This document shows positions 60,561-64,000 of a stretch of 64,000 nt of DNA, in pieces; position 1 is the stretch's first letter, and every line of letters starts with the position of its first letter. Both the position numbers and the translations under genes were made by a program. The stretch is from contig JAQFVV010000182.1 in NCBI GenBank assembly GCA_028023455.1, forward strand, positions 1,240,001-1,304,000. Direction: 5' to 3'. This stretch comes from Epiperipatus broadwayi. Taxonomy: Eukaryota; Onychophora; Udeonychophora; Euonychophora; Peripatidae. The notes under the pieces were generated by a model that made no database searches, was not told the DNA's origin, and saw only the letters and a list, made by a program, of their open reading frames with translations.

Positions 60561-63500
60561 GTTTAATATCCAGTATTAATTATTATAAAAGGTAATAGCT
60601 ATTTACATTAAGATAACCCCCCCCCCAGTACTGCAACTTTTCACAAATTATTATCAAGCTTTTTAATTGTGTCAGTATACATTCATTTCATCTGCAATTA
60701 GTCTTTCAAATATTGATTAAACTGACACATTTTATATTCTTTTGTTTAATTAGTTTAAAATAGCTTAATGCTCTAATTAAACACTACTAGCCTTTTCTAT
60801 GCTTAAATCCATTAAACTTTTCTGACATTATTATTCACATATCTTTTATCTATCAGCAATCTTTTTTCATTGCTTTTAACTTACAATATCATTCTATATT
60901 TAAGTTTCTATTCTTTTCTATTTTTTCTGGAGTAACAAATCCTAGCTTTATAACTTATACAAATTACTATTATTAAAACAATATTTTTGTCCATAATATA
61001 ACAATAACTAATTACTTTCTGGCACTTATGTTTTAATATATATATATTGTAAGGAATGGAAATATCCACCCTTTCCATTAAAGTCCCATTTAGGCTAAAA
61101 AAATCTCTTCGATTTGGTTTTTACATAAAGATTAGTATATAGGTTGTTATTGTTGTTATTGTTATTTGTTTTATTTTTGTTTATTTATTGTTGGTATTTG
61201 CTTTGTTTTACGATAGTGTGATTTTGATGGCAATGGTGACATATATAAATTCGCATATGTATGTATATATAAATAATTGTAAGCAATAGCATCTATTATT
61301 TTTAGTAATTATTTGGAATACAATGTTATTGTTTGTTATTTATTTATTTATTTTGTCAACTGCAAAAATAAATTTTTTTGCAATATTTTTTTGTTTGTTA
61401 TTATTATTAGCATTTTATTTTTTTCATCTTAATATTTTAAAATCAACAATCAAGAGTATTAAAGATTTTTTAAGTCAGTGCATGAGTTGTAACAATAAAA
61501 AAAAAAGGTTATAGAAAATAATCACTATAAAATAGAAAAGAAAGAAGCCATAACTTTATTTTGTTTATTTCACAAATTATTCTTTTGGATATCAATATAA
61601 TAACTATTTGACCAAGATATAACATCAAAATGATTGGCTAAGTGAATTTTACTATTCCAGGGCAATTTCTGCCCTTTTGCCTATCTTATTTCATTATTGG
61701 AGGCCAGTAAAATATGCATCTTAACATCAAATTCACATTTATTTTAACTTTTAAGTTTCTTTTAATGATCCTAAGCTTAATATCCACATCGATTTATTTC
61801 TACAGCTGAATATAAGAGAATGCCAGGAATTAATTGCTTCAACAAAAGAAAAATCAATAAATTCACACATTGTCAATATGTATACATATTTAAAGTTATT
61901 TAATATACTATGGAATGGAGCCCAGATCAAATATTTTTCAAGTAAACAAGAGACTGGAAATATTGGAAGAATTTGCGGTTATGGCGGTAATTAAAATTAT
62001 TTAATATATTCATTCATTGGTTGACTTTTTTTTTTTTTTATAAAATTTTAAAATTTATTTTTACAAGAGTATATATATTGTGCCATTACAATTTAGTCAC
62101 TAGCTAAATTTATAGTAATGTGCATGTAGGAAAATGTAAAACAAAATCATCATCACATTTTTATATAAAAGGAAGTTGTAGGGCATCCAAGTTTAAACCC
62201 TACAAGGTCCAGTTCTAAAAGCTTTAGATAGAAAGAGAGTGGGTCAACAATTACTATTGTTGGTGTGTTGATAGAAAGGTAATACACACATTTAAACTAT
62301 TCAATTTTTAAATTTTCTTTAAAAAGCAAAGTTATAACGCATACATATAGGCAGTGTATGTGTAAGCTATTGATTGTTTTATATTTCAGATATTTAACTT
62401 TCTTTAAAACTAACCTATGCTTGATCAATTTTAATATCTTATTCTGTTTCTATTTTGCTTTTCTATAATTGTAATTGGAATTTAAAAGCTAAGGATTTAA
62501 TTGCAAATATAGGGTTATAATTACTAAGCTAGCAATTAGATTATTTTAATATCAGTTTATAAATAATCTGAATGAGTGTGTGAGTACATTGCATACATAA
62601 ACTACATTTTTATTTATTATATATTGAAAATTAAGGGTTAAATCTGTTAAATTATTTTTTTTTATTACATCACATAAATATATCTACATTTATGAAATAT
62701 TGAAAGAAAAAGAAGGGTTAAATCTGTCAAATTATTTTTTTTTACAATTTTATGTTGAGAAAATCTGTTGAATCAGATATCTATTTTTGTAGCAATTTTG
62801 TTTTTGTAAATGATTGTTTGTCATTTTGTAGCTTAAACTTGGTGGGAAATCTAATTTTGAAATTGTCTCATCTTAAGATCTAAAGAAAGAAGCTCAAAAT
62901 TTGAAATGTTACCTAGGTGTAAGAAAAAAGGATTAAAGCTATTTTTTAAGACAAAAGTGTCTGAAAACCAGGTGTGTGATTTTTTATGTTGGTCAAAAAT
63001 AGCAATTCACACTATCACTCTAATTGGGTGAGTTGACTCAAAAATTGGATATAAAAGCAGTCTGGAAAATCAGTTGAGCTACTAGATTATTGTTATTATA
63101 ATATATTGTGAGAGAGACTTTTTAAAAAATTATTGAAACTAAAGCAGACAAACATTTTTAATTCTGCTAGATAACCTTTTTCTTTTAAAAATTATTTTTT
63201 AATATCATGTTTTAAATGTTAAAAATATAAGAATGGCGGGGTAGAAAAATTATATATATGTCTCATCTTTTACCTGACTGTCACAGAGCCGCAGATCATA
63301 TAGGAAGGGAAAGATGTCTTGTCTGAAAAATAATATTCTACATCTTTCAACTGACTGAGAGAGATAAAATGTTTTAAATAGAAGAAAGAAAACATTCATC
63401 TGCATTCAAAGGAGATCAGAAAGATGAATTAATCTACTGATAAATATTAATCATCGAATCCAATTAATTGTTCCAGTAACTGAGTTTGAACCCCAGAAAA

Positions 63501-64000
63501 ATTACAATGGGAAAAGAACTGCTGTATTTCATCCACGATGAGAATCATGCTGAACAGAAAAATTTAAAGTCAGTATAAGAATTTCTAAATTGTCCACTAA
63601 AGCAAATAACCGTATTTGAATCATCATCATCAAATAGTTATACACCTCAAGAAGGAGATTGTTCCAAAGTAAAATGGAAATGGTAGCTGCAGAAATATAG
63701 ACATTATACAAGATAAGTTTGACTCATGGGAAGTTCGCCATAAAACAATGGATCGGTAATATGACTTTTTATATCTATTTTCTTTAAAAAATCAGAGTCT
63801 TAATAAAAAATTTAGTAATAAAGTGGTATATTTTATTTAAAGAACTTTTAAAGACAATTCAGATCGATTAAAACCAAGAATTTCTTACTAATAATAACTT
63901 TGAGCTTCATAAATGATTCTGAATGTATCAAGATTATTTGTTTATTAATTTACAGTTATGAAATATTAATGTGTAAAATAATTTTTGTATTATTATTTTA
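60561..64000. other. AT-rich intergenic stretch
   Basis: No supportable gene or RNA. It includes a C run of 10 (60617-60626), GTT/TTA microsatellites near 61145-61200, and two copies of an AGGGTTAAATCTGT-AAATTA block 84 bp apart (62633 and 62717). Minus- and plus-strand frames of 60-63 codons are composition artefacts. Confidence 0.45.

Overview
The window is very AT-rich, intergenic animal DNA, dense in microsatellites and transposable-element relics. I find no host protein-coding gene that I can support. The mix of Penelope-like elements (PLEs), hammerhead-ribozyme repeats, RTE-like and L1-like LINEs, mariner, Ty3/gypsy and tRNA-derived SINEs points to an invertebrate. A mollusc such as a cephalopod is my guess, but this is not proven.

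Layout. Positions 1-61 are an assembly gap. 67-15908 is a tandem LTR-internal-LTR-internal-LTR array of one retrotransposon family. Its LTRs are about 2.06 kb, its primer site matches tRNA-Lys(CUU), its leader carries four short hairpins, and it has one 348-codon orphan ORF that is intact in the second unit. No pol is visible, so it looks like a non-autonomous LARD-type element. 16073-16979 is a dead mariner. 17875-19653 is an array of about 450-bp units in inverted arrangement, flanked by a 14-bp direct repeat; each of four units carries a hammerhead-ribozyme motif, so it resembles an animal retrozyme. RTE-like LINE relics lie at about 20.1-21.5, 40.7-42.2 and 51.8-53.5 kb, and an L1-like LINE 3' end at 26.2-27.3 kb. 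Foldback or MITE-like inverted repeats occur at 23.1, 29.3-30.0, 32.2-32.5 and 53.9-54.4 kb.

33272-39719 is a second, older minus-strand LTR element that appears related to the first: LTR near 2.06 kb, TGTAAC terminus, tRNA-Lys-like primer site, leader-type hairpins and a broken coiled-coil ORF. One of its LTRs carries an 87-bp SINE with a 12-bp target duplication, and the other LTR preserves the empty site. A third relic of the leader is at 46.1-46.7 kb.

The right side holds a truncated minus-strand Ty3/gypsy element (gag, CCHC, protease, RT, RNase H; no integrase) at 54.6-58.0 kb. Its gag is split by a small PLE fragment that has 160-bp inverted repeats around a GIY-YIG domain. A second, frameshifted PLE with RT and GIY-YIG lies at 58.9-60.6 kb. 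The least repetitive DNA is at 43.0-44.8 and 48.8-51.5 kb and could hold regulatory or unannotated exon sequence.

How the parts may work together (inference): PLE RT/endonuclease is the expected mobiliser of hammerhead retrozymes, and an autonomous tRNA-Lys-primed LTR element elsewhere would have to supply enzymes to the LARD-like family.
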